Part shown: positions 14,371 through 21,685 of the stretch, one piece after another
Layout of the letters: each line of letters opens with the position of its first letter
How positions within the stretch are numbered: position 1 is the first letter of the stretch
Assembly (NCBI GenBank): GCA_046726955.1
Contig: JBKPBQ010000623.1
Span: 1 to 26,712 of the forward strand
Length of the DNA: 26,712 nucleotides
Direction of reading: 5' to 3'
Source: CAVPGH01 sp046726955
GTDB taxonomy: Bacteria > Acidobacteriota > Vicinamibacteria > Fen-336
Notes under the pieces: model-generated
Database searches by the model: none
What the model saw: the letters and a program-made list of their open reading frames with translations, nothing else
Told to the model about the DNA's origin: nothing
Made by a program: the position numbers and the translations under genes

Positions 14371-15255
14371 ATGCGGCGCCTCTCGTACCTCCTGTCCCTG
14401 CTGCTCCTCGCCGCCCCCGTCCGGTCCCAGGACGTCGTGAAGCGCGTGGGCAACGTGACGTTCGCCGCCGACGCGAGCCAGGCCTTCCCCGGCGGGCTCG
14501 TGGTGGTGAGGATCAGCTCGCGGTACCCGCTCGGGACCGCCTACGCGATCGTGGACGGCCGCCGCGTGCCCTTCTACCTCGCCGGCGGCCCGCGCGCGCT
14601 CGTCCCCGTCCCCCTCACCGCGGTGTCGGGCCCCACTACGCTGGGAGTCGAGATCATCGGCCGGCGCGGAAGGCAGCGCATCCCGCTTCCCGTGACGATC
14701 GCGCCCCGCACGTATGCGCCGCGCACCGTCGTCATCCCCGAGGGAAAACGGGCGCTCCTGAAGCAGCCGACGGTCGTCCGGGACGGCCGCTACCTGCTGT
14801 CGCTCGTCCGCAGCGAGAGCGTGGAAGTCCCGGGCGCCCTGCGCCCGCCGGTGACGATCGTCCCCGGCGTCGGCTTCGGCAGCCCGCAGACGTGGCTCGG
14901 AGGCTCGCCCGTCGAGTCCATGCTCGACAGCCTCTACGGCGAAGGACACCGCGGACGCGACTTCGAGGTGCCCACGGGCACGCCTGTGAACGCGCCCGCC
15001 GGAGGCACCGTGCTCTTCGCCGGCTCGCTGACGCTCGCCGGCAACACGATCGTGATCGACCACGGACAGGGCGTCGTGAGCGCGCTCTTCCACCTGCAGG
15101 AGATCGCCGTGAGGCTCGGCGACCGCGTGCAGGCGGGCGAGCGCATCGGCACGAGCGGCGACAGCGGGATCGCCCCCAGTCCCCAGGTGCACTGGCGGAC
15201 CTACCTCCACGGCATCGGTGTCGATCCGGACGTCCTCGCCCTCGTGCTCGGCTAG
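14371..15255 (+). CDS. Secreted M23 (LytM-type) metallopeptidase
   Basis: This 294-residue protein has a signal peptide (MRRLSYLLSLLLLAAPVRSQ), an N-terminal region of about 160 residues rich in beta strands that resembles the domain placed before many M23 domains, and a C-terminal LytM domain. The zinc ligands are present: H193 and D197 in EGHRGRDFEVP, and H274 in QVHWRTYLHG, with the catalytic-side H241 in ALFHLQEI. The start at 14371 was preferred because GAGGGG lies four bases upstream and the signal peptide begins at once; an ATG at 14359 is also in frame. Such enzymes cleave peptidoglycan cross-links or peptides. It follows selA by 19 bases, with no functional link apparent. Confidence 0.9.
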   Translation: MRRLSYLLSLLLLAAPVRSQDVVKRVGNVTFAADASQAFPGGLVVVRISSRYPLGTAYAIVDGRRVPFYLAGGPRALVPVPLTAVSGPTTLGVEIIGRRGRQRIPLPVTIAPRTYAPRTVVIPEGKRALLKQPTVVRDGRYLLSLVRSESVEVPGALRPPVTIVPGVGFGSPQTWLGGSPVESMLDSLYGEGHRGRDFEVPTGTPVNAPAGGTVLFAGSLTLAGNTIVIDHGQGVVSALFHLQEIAVRLGDRVQAGERIGTSGDSGIAPSPQVHWRTYLHGIGVDPDVLALVLG

Positions 15256-15306
15256 GAACCTCGGCGGCGGCTCGTGCGTTTAGCGGTATAGAGGAGTGAA
15301 AGGGGA

Positions 15307-15507
15307 ATGACCAAGTTCCTGCTCTGGTGCCTGCTCTTCGTCGTGTGCTGGCCGCTCGCGCTCCTGGCGCTCGTGCTCTACCCGTTCGTCTGGATCCTTC
15401 TCCTCCCGTTCCGGCTCGTCGGGATAGCGGTCACTGGCGTCCTGGAGCTCGTCCGCGCCGTCATCCTGCTGCCGGCGCGAGTGCTGCGGGGGCCGCGCGC
15501 CGCCTGA
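15307..15507 (+). CDS. Small membrane protein
   Basis: This 66-residue hydrophobic protein has an AGGGGA Shine-Dalgarno sequence just before the ATG. It begins MTKFLLWCLLFVVCWPLALLA, continues with a second hydrophobic stretch YPFVWILLLPFRLVGIAV and ends in a basic tail (LLPARVLRGPRAA). Two or three membrane helices are expected. Proteins of this size and pattern (W-PLALLALVLYP-) occur as uncharacterised small membrane proteins in diverse bacteria; I know of no assigned function. It sits between two peptidoglycan-related genes, the M23 peptidase and an LD-carboxypeptidase, which makes an envelope role likely but unproven. Confidence 0.75.
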   Translation: MTKFLLWCLLFVVCWPLALLALVLYPFVWILLLPFRLVGIAVTGVLELVRAVILLPARVLRGPRAA

Positions 15508-15544
15508 TCGAGGCCGGTCTTCGGCCACGAACGACATAGGAAAC

Positions 15545-15573
15545 GGCCTAAAGGCCCTGAAACGGGCCTGAAA
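15545..15573 (+). repeat. Three tandem GGCC(C)TGAAA-like words
   Basis: Three near-identical words follow each other: GGCCTAAA at 15545-15552, GGCCCTGAAA at 15553-15562 and GGGCCTGAAA at 15564-15573. They lie between the small membrane protein and the LD-carboxypeptidase. The spacing of about 10 bases puts them on one DNA face, which would suit an operator, but they could equally be a chance low-complexity stretch. Confidence 0.4.
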
Positions 15574-15646
15574 GTTCGTGGCACGCCGGTTGCTCTTTTT
15601 TGCGCCGGCGGGGCCGCATGATCGCGCGGCCCGAGGACGAAGGCGT

Positions 15647-16669
15647 TTGGCGCCAGACCGTCGCGCGTTTCTCCTGGGGGGCGCGGCGAGCTTCGCCTCG
15701 CTGGTCGTGCCCAGCCGCGTCCTTCCCGATCCGAAACGCCTCGCGGTCCTGAAGCCGCCGCGGCTCCGTCCCGGCGACACCGCCGCTGTGATCAATCCAG
15801 TCAGCCTGCCCCTGAGCGCCGAGGACGTGCGCGTCGTGTGCTCCGCCCTCGAAGCGCTCGACCTCCGCGTGCGCTGCGCGGCCCGCCTCGGCAGCGCCGC
15901 GAGCGACGAGGAGCGGGCGCGCGAGCTCCTCGGAGTCTTCGCCGATCCGAGCGTGAAAGCGCTCGTGCCCGTGCGCGGGGGCTGGGGCTCCGCGCGCCTC
16001 CTTCCCCACCTCGACTACGGCCTCATCCGCCGCAATCCCAAGGTCGTGATCGGCTTCAGCGACGTGAGCGCGCTCCTCCTGGGAATCCAGGCGCGCACCG
16101 GGCTCGTCACGTTCCACGGCCCGATGGGCATCTCGCCGTTCGTCCCCTTCACGGTCGCGCAGCTTCGGCGCGTGCTCTTCGACGGCGCCGCGGCGCGCCT
16201 CGGAGACTCGAGCGAAGGCGAGGCGGCGGGCCCGGGTCCGCGGCCCGAGCCCATCGTCCCCGGCCGGGCCCGCGGGCGGCTTCTCGGCGGCAACCTCACG
16301 GTCGTCTCGTCGATGGTGGGCTCGCCCTACCTCGACCGCGGGCGGGACCTCATCCTGTTCCTCGAAGAGGTCCGCGAGCCGATATCCGAGGTGTCGCGCC
16401 GGCTGACCCAGCTCGAGCTCTCGGGCGTGCTGCGGCGCGCGCACGGCCTCGTCTTCGGCGATTGCACGCGGTGCGCGCCGCCGATGGCCGACGAGTCGCT
16501 CACGCTGCAGAGGGTCCTCGACGAGCAGATTGCACCGCTCGGAGTTCCCGCGTGGTGGGGGGCGCCCATCGGCCACACCGACCGCCAGCTCACGCTCCCG
16601 ATCGGCGTGCACGCGGAGATCGACGCCTCCGCCCGCACGATCCAGCTCCTCGAGCCCGCGGTCTCCTGA
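15647..16669 (+). CDS. Peptidase S66 (LD-carboxypeptidase/MccF-like), possible Tat substrate
   Basis: This family cleaves the L,D bond before the terminal D-Ala of muropeptides (LdcA) or inactivates microcin C-type molecules (MccF). The triad positions are visible: the serine in VRGGWGSARLL (S115 in this numbering), a glutamate in LILFLEEVREP and the histidine in GAPIGHTDRQLTLPIG. The N-terminus from the TTG at 15647 reads APDRRAFLLGGAASFASLVVP, a twin-arginine followed by a hydrophobic core, like a Tat signal. That is why I prefer this start; an in-frame GTG at 15578 would add 23 mostly basic residues. Classical LdcA is cytosolic, so export here would be unusual. The stop is 16 bases from the convergent dehydrogenase gene. 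Confidence 0.88.
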   Translation: MAPDRRAFLLGGAASFASLVVPSRVLPDPKRLAVLKPPRLRPGDTAAVINPVSLPLSAEDVRVVCSALEALDLRVRCAARLGSAASDEERARELLGVFADPSVKALVPVRGGWGSARLLPHLDYGLIRRNPKVVIGFSDVSALLLGIQARTGLVTFHGPMGISPFVPFTVAQLRRVLFDGAAARLGDSSEGEAAGPGPRPEPIVPGRARGRLLGGNLTVVSSMVGSPYLDRGRDLILFLEEVREPISEVSRRLTQLELSGVLRRAHGLVFGDCTRCAPPMADESLTLQRVLDEQIAPLGVPAWWGAPIGHTDRQLTLPIGVHAEIDASARTIQLLEPAVS

Positions 16670-16685
16670 ACGCGCGGGATCCCGG

Positions 16686-18680
16686 CTATCGCGGCAGGAC
16701 GATCTGCCAGCGCGGATCGACCTCGGGGGGGCTGAGCGGCGCGGTGCTCGTGGCGGCGAGGCCGCTCATGTACCAGACGGCCAGGGCACCCGTCGTCCTC
16801 TCCTGCCAGAGGACGTCGGGCCGGCCGTCGCCGTTCACGTCCGCGACACCCGCGAGGCGCCAGCTCGCGGGGACTTGCGCGGGGCGGAACGGCAGGAAGG
16901 CGACGACCGATCCCTCGTCGAGGTACGAGACGCCGACGACGCCGCTGGCCGCGTCCTGCCACACGAGATCGGGCGCGCCGTCCCCGTCGAAGTCCGCGAC
17001 ACCGGCGAGCGACCAGCTCGCGGGTGCGACACCCAGGAAGGACGCTCGCGTGGGAATGGCTCCGCTCATATACAGGATCCACAGGCCGCCGCTCGTCGGC
17101 TCGCGAACGACGAGGTCCGCCGCGCCGTCGCGGTCGAAGTCGCCGACTCCCGCGACTCCGAGGCCGCTCGGCAGCGAGAGCACGTCCGCGCCGATCGCCG
17201 TCGTGCCGTTCATGTACCAGACGACCGCGACGCCCGAGGCGGCGTCCTGCCAGACGAGGTCGGGCCTGCCGTCGCCGTTGAAGTCCCCGGCCCCGACGAT
17301 CCGCCAGCTGGTGGGGACCTGGGACGGGGTGAGCAGGACGGCGGAGGTGGCCGCAGAGCCGCTCATGAACCAGGCGGCGAGGAAGCCGGCGGTCGTGTCC
17401 TGCCAGACGAGGTCCGGCTGCGAGTCGCCGTTCCAGGAGAGCGGGGGGCCGTGGCGGTCGCGGCCGAACCGGATCCGGCGGATCTGCCCGTCGTGCGTCG
17501 CGTAGAAGAGCCGGTCGTCGGCCCCCGGCGGTCCGAAGACGAGCGCGGTCACTCCGCCGGCGAGCGTCGCGAAGGTGGACGACGACCCGTCGGGCGCGCG
17601 GCGGAAGATCCTGCTGCAGACGTAGTCCGCGAAGAGGTAGCTGCCGTCGTACGTGGCCGGCCACGCACCCGCGGGCACGAAGGCCCCTCCGGTGATGGCC
17701 TCGCAGCCCGAGCCGTGGCCGTACTCGAGGATGGGATCGCGGAAGGCGGAGGGAGGAAGCCCCGCGCACTTTCCGGTCGTGCTGTTGGTGTGCGCGCCCT
17801 CGCGGCAGTTCCACCCGTAGTCGGCGCCGGCCGCGCCCTCGTCGATCTCCTCCCAGAGGTCCTGGCCGACGTCGTTGATGAAGAAGCGGCCGGCCGGGGA
17901 GGCCGGGTCGAAGGCGATGCGGAAGGGGTTGCGGAGCCCCCAGGCGAAGGTCTCCTGGCAGCGGAGCTTTCCGGGAGTGGTCGTGCGGCCGGCCAGCGCG
18001 CACGGCTCGGAGTCCGGGCCGCGGAACGGGTTCGTGGCCGGGATGCGCTGCGCCGGCGTCGCCCCCGCGGGCGCGATCCGCAGGATCTTGCCGAGCAGCA
18101 CGTTCTGGTCGCGCGCGACGTCGTTCGCCCCCCCGCAGCCGCTGTCTCCCGCGTAGTCGCAGCCGCCGTCGCCCACGCTCACGTAGAGGAAGCCGTCGGG
18201 CCCGAACTGCAAGTCCCCGCCGTTGTGGTTGCCGGCCCAGGACGGGATCTCGTCGATCAGGACCTTCTCGCTCGCCGGATCCGCCACGTTCGCGTCGGAG
18301 AGGACGAATCTCGAGACGCGGTTGACGACGCTCGGGCTGAGGGTCGGGCAGCCGGCGCCCTTGGGGAACGTGTAGTAGAGGTAGATGAAGCGATTGCTCG
18401 CGAACGCGGGGTCGACGGCGACGCCGAGCAGGCCGCGCTCGGAGCCGGAGCATTCCGGCAGCTGCAGCGCCGGCGTCGGGAGGTACGGGTAGACGAGGAG
18501 CCGGCCGTCCTGGCGCGTGACGAGGAGCCGGCCGTCCGGCGTGAAGGCGAAGCCGGTGATGCTGCCGCCGGGAGCGGCGACCACCTCGTCCACGAAGCCC
18601 GCGGGAACGGCCGCCCACGCGGGTGGCGACATCACGACGACGAGCGCCGCGAGGAACCACTCCCGTAAGACCTGACGCAC
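16686..18680 (-). CDS. Secreted PQQ-type sugar dehydrogenase with VCBS/FG-GAP repeats
   Basis: This 664-residue protein has a signal peptide ending near AWA (residue 23), a six-bladed beta-propeller of the glucose/sorbosone dehydrogenase (GSDH) family (about 27-410) and five VCBS/FG-GAP repeats (from about residues 416, 467, 515, 564 and 615). Propeller hallmarks are WAGNHNGGDLQFGPDGFLYV (148-167, with H152 as candidate catalytic histidine), WGLRNPFRIAFD (247-258) and DVGQDLWEEID (270-280). Each repeat carries an acidic calcium-loop-like FNGDGRPDLVWQD motif. The propeller has ten cysteines and the repeats none, suggesting disulfides in an extracytoplasmic enzyme. Relatives oxidise aldoses using PQQ; the substrate is unknown here. 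The GTG start is only 12 bases after nuoN on the same strand, so it may be read from the nuo transcript. Confidence 0.88.
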   Translation of the reverse strand: MRQVLREWFLAALVVVMSPPAWAAVPAGFVDEVVAAPGGSITGFAFTPDGRLLVTRQDGRLLVYPYLPTPALQLPECSGSERGLLGVAVDPAFASNRFIYLYYTFPKGAGCPTLSPSVVNRVSRFVLSDANVADPASEKVLIDEIPSWAGNHNGGDLQFGPDGFLYVSVGDGGCDYAGDSGCGGANDVARDQNVLLGKILRIAPAGATPAQRIPATNPFRGPDSEPCALAGRTTTPGKLRCQETFAWGLRNPFRIAFDPASPAGRFFINDVGQDLWEEIDEGAAGADYGWNCREGAHTNSTTGKCAGLPPSAFRDPILEYGHGSGCEAITGGAFVPAGAWPATYDGSYLFADYVCSRIFRRAPDGSSSTFATLAGGVTALVFGPPGADDRLFYATHDGQIRRIRFGRDRHGPPLSWNGDSQPDLVWQDTTAGFLAAWFMSGSAATSAVLLTPSQVPTSWRIVGAGDFNGDGRPDLVWQDAASGVAVVWYMNGTTAIGADVLSLPSGLGVAGVGDFDRDGAADLVVREPTSGGLWILYMSGAIPTRASFLGVAPASWSLAGVADFDGDGAPDLVWQDAASGVVGVSYLDEGSVVAFLPFRPAQVPASWRLAGVADVNGDGRPDVLWQERTTGALAVWYMSGLAATSTAPLSPPEVDPRWQIVLPR

Positions 18681-18692
18681 GCGGATACCCTG

Positions 18693-20150
18693 CTAGAGGA
18701 GCGATTTCGCGGCCTGGCGGGCGAGGGCGAGGACGGGCGCGGGATAGACGCCGAGGACGAGCACGACGGCCACCGAGACCGCGAGGGCGAGAGCGGAGCC
18801 GGGCGCCACGCGTCCCCACTCGTCGTCGCCCAGAGGATCGCGCATGTACATCGCGACCACCAGACGCAGGTAGTAATAGGCGGAGACGACGCTCATCACG
18901 ACGCCCACCACGGCGAGCACGACGCCCGACCGTCCGGCGGAGACCGCCGCCCCGAAGAGGTAGAACTTGCCCACGAACCCGGCGGAGACGGGGACGCCGG
19001 CGAGCGAGACCAGGAAGAGCGTGAGTGCGGCGGCGACGACCGGATGCCGCTCGCTGAGCCCCGCGAGGTCGGTGAGCGCGAGGGGCTCCCGCCCGTCCCG
19101 CGACAGCGCGGAGAAAGCGCCGAAGCCGCCGAGGTTCACCGCGGCGTAGGCGACGAGGTAGAAGAGCACGGCCTCGACGGCCACCGTGGGCGCGGCCACG
19201 AGCGCGGTCAGGACGTAGCCGGCGTGGGCCACCGAGGAGTAGGCGAGCATCCGCTTCAGGTTCGTCTGGGCGAGGGCGGCCAGGTTTCCCACGACCATGG
19301 TGGCGATGGCGAGCGCGGCCACCGCGTGCTGCCAATCGTGGGCCACCGCGGGAAGCGCGCTCAGGAAGACGCGCAGGAGCGCGCCGAACGCGGCCGCCTT
19401 CACCCCCGCGGCCATGAGGGCGGTGACGGTGGTGGGGGCGCCCTCGTAAACGTCGGGTGCCCACATGTGGAAGGGCACGCTCGCCACCTTGAAGCCGAAG
19501 CCGACGAGCAGCATCCCCGTTCCCAGCAGCGCGAGCGACGGCCCGCCCTTGGGCATCGCGCTGAGCGCGGAGGCGATGCGGTCGAGGGCGGTGCTGCCGG
19601 TCGCTCCGTAGAGCAGGGCGACGCCGTAGAGAAAGAACGCGGAGGAGAAGGAGCCGGTCACGAAGTACTTGAGCGCGGACTCCTGGCTCTCCACCCGCGA
19701 CCGCCGCATCCCGGCGAGGCCGTAGAGCGCTATCGACATGATCTCGAGGGCGACGAACATGGAGACGAGCTCGCGCGTGGCCACGAGGCCGAGCATGCCC
19801 ACGACGGAGAAGAGGACGAGCGCGTAGTACTCGCCCCGCTCCAGGCCGTTCGCGCGGAGGTACGACGGCGAGAGCAGGACGGCGACGATCGCGATCGAGA
19901 GCAGGAGCACGTGGAAGAAGATCGCGAAATCGTCGGCGGCCACCGTGCCTCCCGTGGTGGCCCCGCGGCCGGGACCCTGCGCGAGGAGGCCCACGGACAC
20001 GAGCGCCCCCGCGAGCCCGACGAGCGAGAGGCGCGCGGAGGGTGCCGTCCGTCCCGGGGGCGTGAACGCCTGGGCGAGGAGCACGGCGAGGCCGGTGAGG
20101 GCCACGAGCATGGCGGGGATCAGCGGTCGGAGGTCCACGATCGCCGTCAC
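18693..20150 (-). CDS. nuoN: NADH-quinone oxidoreductase subunit N
   Basis: This is a proton-pumping, antiporter-like membrane subunit of complex I, 485 residues with about fourteen helices. Family features include RGEYYALVLFSVVGMLGL with the transmembrane glutamate region VALEIMSIALYGLAG, the lysine-bearing FGFKVASVPFHMWAPDVYEG loop, and AQTNLKRMLAYSSVAHAGY. The GTG at 20150 overlaps the nuoM stop as GTGA; the open frame extends far upstream but that part is a shadow of nuoM. It is the last nuo gene of the locus. Confidence 0.95.
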   Translation of the reverse strand: MTAIVDLRPLIPAMLVALTGLAVLLAQAFTPPGRTAPSARLSLVGLAGALVSVGLLAQGPGRGATTGGTVAADDFAIFFHVLLLSIAIVAVLLSPSYLRANGLERGEYYALVLFSVVGMLGLVATRELVSMFVALEIMSIALYGLAGMRRSRVESQESALKYFVTGSFSSAFFLYGVALLYGATGSTALDRIASALSAMPKGGPSLALLGTGMLLVGFGFKVASVPFHMWAPDVYEGAPTTVTALMAAGVKAAAFGALLRVFLSALPAVAHDWQHAVAALAIATMVVGNLAALAQTNLKRMLAYSSVAHAGYVLTALVAAPTVAVEAVLFYLVAYAAVNLGGFGAFSALSRDGREPLALTDLAGLSERHPVVAAALTLFLVSLAGVPVSAGFVGKFYLFGAAVSAGRSGVVLAVVGVVMSVVSAYYYLRLVVAMYMRDPLGDDEWGRVAPGSALALAVSVAVVLVLGVYPAPVLALARQAAKSLL

Positions 20151-21685
20151 GGCCGTCCCTCCGCCGCGGGAGTGACTTGCGCCACCCCGATGGACGGCGC
20201 GCGCGGGGGGGAGGGCCTCGCCGCGCGCACCAGCTCGCTCGCCGCGGGCTCGATCTTGCGCGTGAAGTACGGGCTCGCCACGCCCATGAAGAGCGCGAGG
20301 GCCACGAGGGGGACGAGGACCGCCGCCTCGCGCAGCGACAGGTCGGGCAGGCCCTCGTTCTCCGGGTTCTTGACCTCGCCGTAGAAGACGCGCTTGACCA
20401 TCCACAGCATGTAGCCCGCGGCCAGGATCACGCCCAGGGCGGCGACGACGACGAGCCGCCGGTCGAAGGGCCACGAGCCCACGAGGATCAGGAACTCGCC
20501 GACGAAGCCGTTGAAGCCGGGCACCGCGATCGACGACAGGCTGATCATGAGGAAGATCGCGGAGTACCAGGGGATGATCGCGCGCAGTCCGCCGAACTCC
20601 GCGATCGTCCGGGTGTGGCGCCTCTCGTACAGCATCCCCACCAGGAAGAAGAGCGCGCCCGTCGAGATCCCGTGGTTGAGCATCTGGTAGACGGAGCCCA
20701 CCACGGAGGTCGTGGTCATGGCCGCGATCCCGAGCATCACGAAGCCGAGGTGGGAGACGGACGAGTAGGCCACGAGCTTCTTGAGGTCGGGCTGGACGAG
20801 AGAGACGAGGGCGCCGTAGACGATCCCCACCACCGCCAGCGTACCGATCACCGGGGCGAAGCGGTGAGCCGCGTCCGGGAAGAGCGGGATGGCGAGGCGC
20901 AGGAAGCCGTAGCCGCCCATCTTCAGGAGGACGCCCGCGAGGATCACCGAGCCCGCGGTAGGCGCCTCGACGTGCGCGTCGGGGAGCCAGGTGTGGAACG
21001 GCCACATCGGCACCTTGATCGCGAAGGCGAGCGCGCAGGCGAGGAAGAGCCAGGTCTGGAGCGCGGGATCGACCGGCGCCGTGACGAGCTCGGGGATGTC
21101 GAAGCTGTTGCGGCCCGCCGTGCGGTAGAGCACCAGGAAGGCCACGAGCATGAGCACGCTGCCCGCGAACGTGTAGAGGAAGAACTTCACCGCGGCGTAG
21201 ATGCGCCGGTCGTACCCCCAGATCCCGATGAGGAAGTACATGGGGATGAGCATGGCTTCCCAGAACACGTAGAAGAGGAAGAGGTCGAGGGCCACGAAGA
21301 CTCCGAGCATCCCCGCCTCCAGCAGCAGCATGAAGGCCACGAACTCGCGCACGCGCTTGTGGATCGAGGTCCAGGAGCCGAGGAGGCACAGCGGGGTCAG
21401 GAACGTCGTGAGGATCACGAGCCAAAGCGACAGCCCGTCCACCCCGAGGTGGTAGGAGATCCCCCATGCCGGGATCCAGGGGCGCCGCTCCACGAACTGC
21501 ATCTCCGCCATCCCGCGGAAGTCGCGCACGAGGACGAGCGAGAGCAGGAAGACCGTGGACGAGACCGCAAGCCCCAGCCACTTCTGCAGCGTCTCCGACC
21601 GGCGCTGGGTGAGCGCGACGAGCGCCGCCCCCACCGCGGGAAGGAGGACGAGCACGGAGAGGAGCCGGCCGTCGAGGAGCTTCAT
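20147..21685 (-). CDS. nuoM: NADH-quinone oxidoreductase subunit M
   Basis: This antiporter-like proton-channel subunit of complex I has 512 residues. Signature stretches are YHLGVDGLSLWLVILTTFL, the essential glutamate region FYVFWEAMLIPMYFLIGIWG, the lysine and histidine helix AFAIKVPMWPFHTWLPDAH followed by VEAPTAGSVILAGVLLKMGG, and QPDLKKLVAYSSVSHLGFVM. The ATG at 21685 overlaps the nuoL stop as ATGA. The C-terminal 40 residues (after the NPENEGLPDL segment) carry a Pro/Ala-rich tail that ends in the nuoN start overlap. Confidence 0.96.
   Translation of the reverse strand: MKLLDGRLLSVLVLLPAVGAALVALTQRRSETLQKWLGLAVSSTVFLLSLVLVRDFRGMAEMQFVERRPWIPAWGISYHLGVDGLSLWLVILTTFLTPLCLLGSWTSIHKRVREFVAFMLLLEAGMLGVFVALDLFLFYVFWEAMLIPMYFLIGIWGYDRRIYAAVKFFLYTFAGSVLMLVAFLVLYRTAGRNSFDIPELVTAPVDPALQTWLFLACALAFAIKVPMWPFHTWLPDAHVEAPTAGSVILAGVLLKMGGYGFLRLAIPLFPDAAHRFAPVIGTLAVVGIVYGALVSLVQPDLKKLVAYSSVSHLGFVMLGIAAMTTTSVVGSVYQMLNHGISTGALFFLVGMLYERRHTRTIAEFGGLRAIIPWYSAIFLMISLSSIAVPGFNGFVGEFLILVGSWPFDRRLVVVAALGVILAAGYMLWMVKRVFYGEVKNPENEGLPDLSLREAAVLVPLVALALFMGVASPYFTRKIEPAASELVRAARPSPPRAPSIGVAQVTPAAEGRP

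Noticed and set aside
16327..19464. 1045-codon minus-strand open frame across the dehydrogenase, nuoN and part of the carboxypeptidase
   Set aside because: It runs in a different frame from two well-supported genes and across their boundaries; the product is Arg/Gly/Pro-rich without domains.
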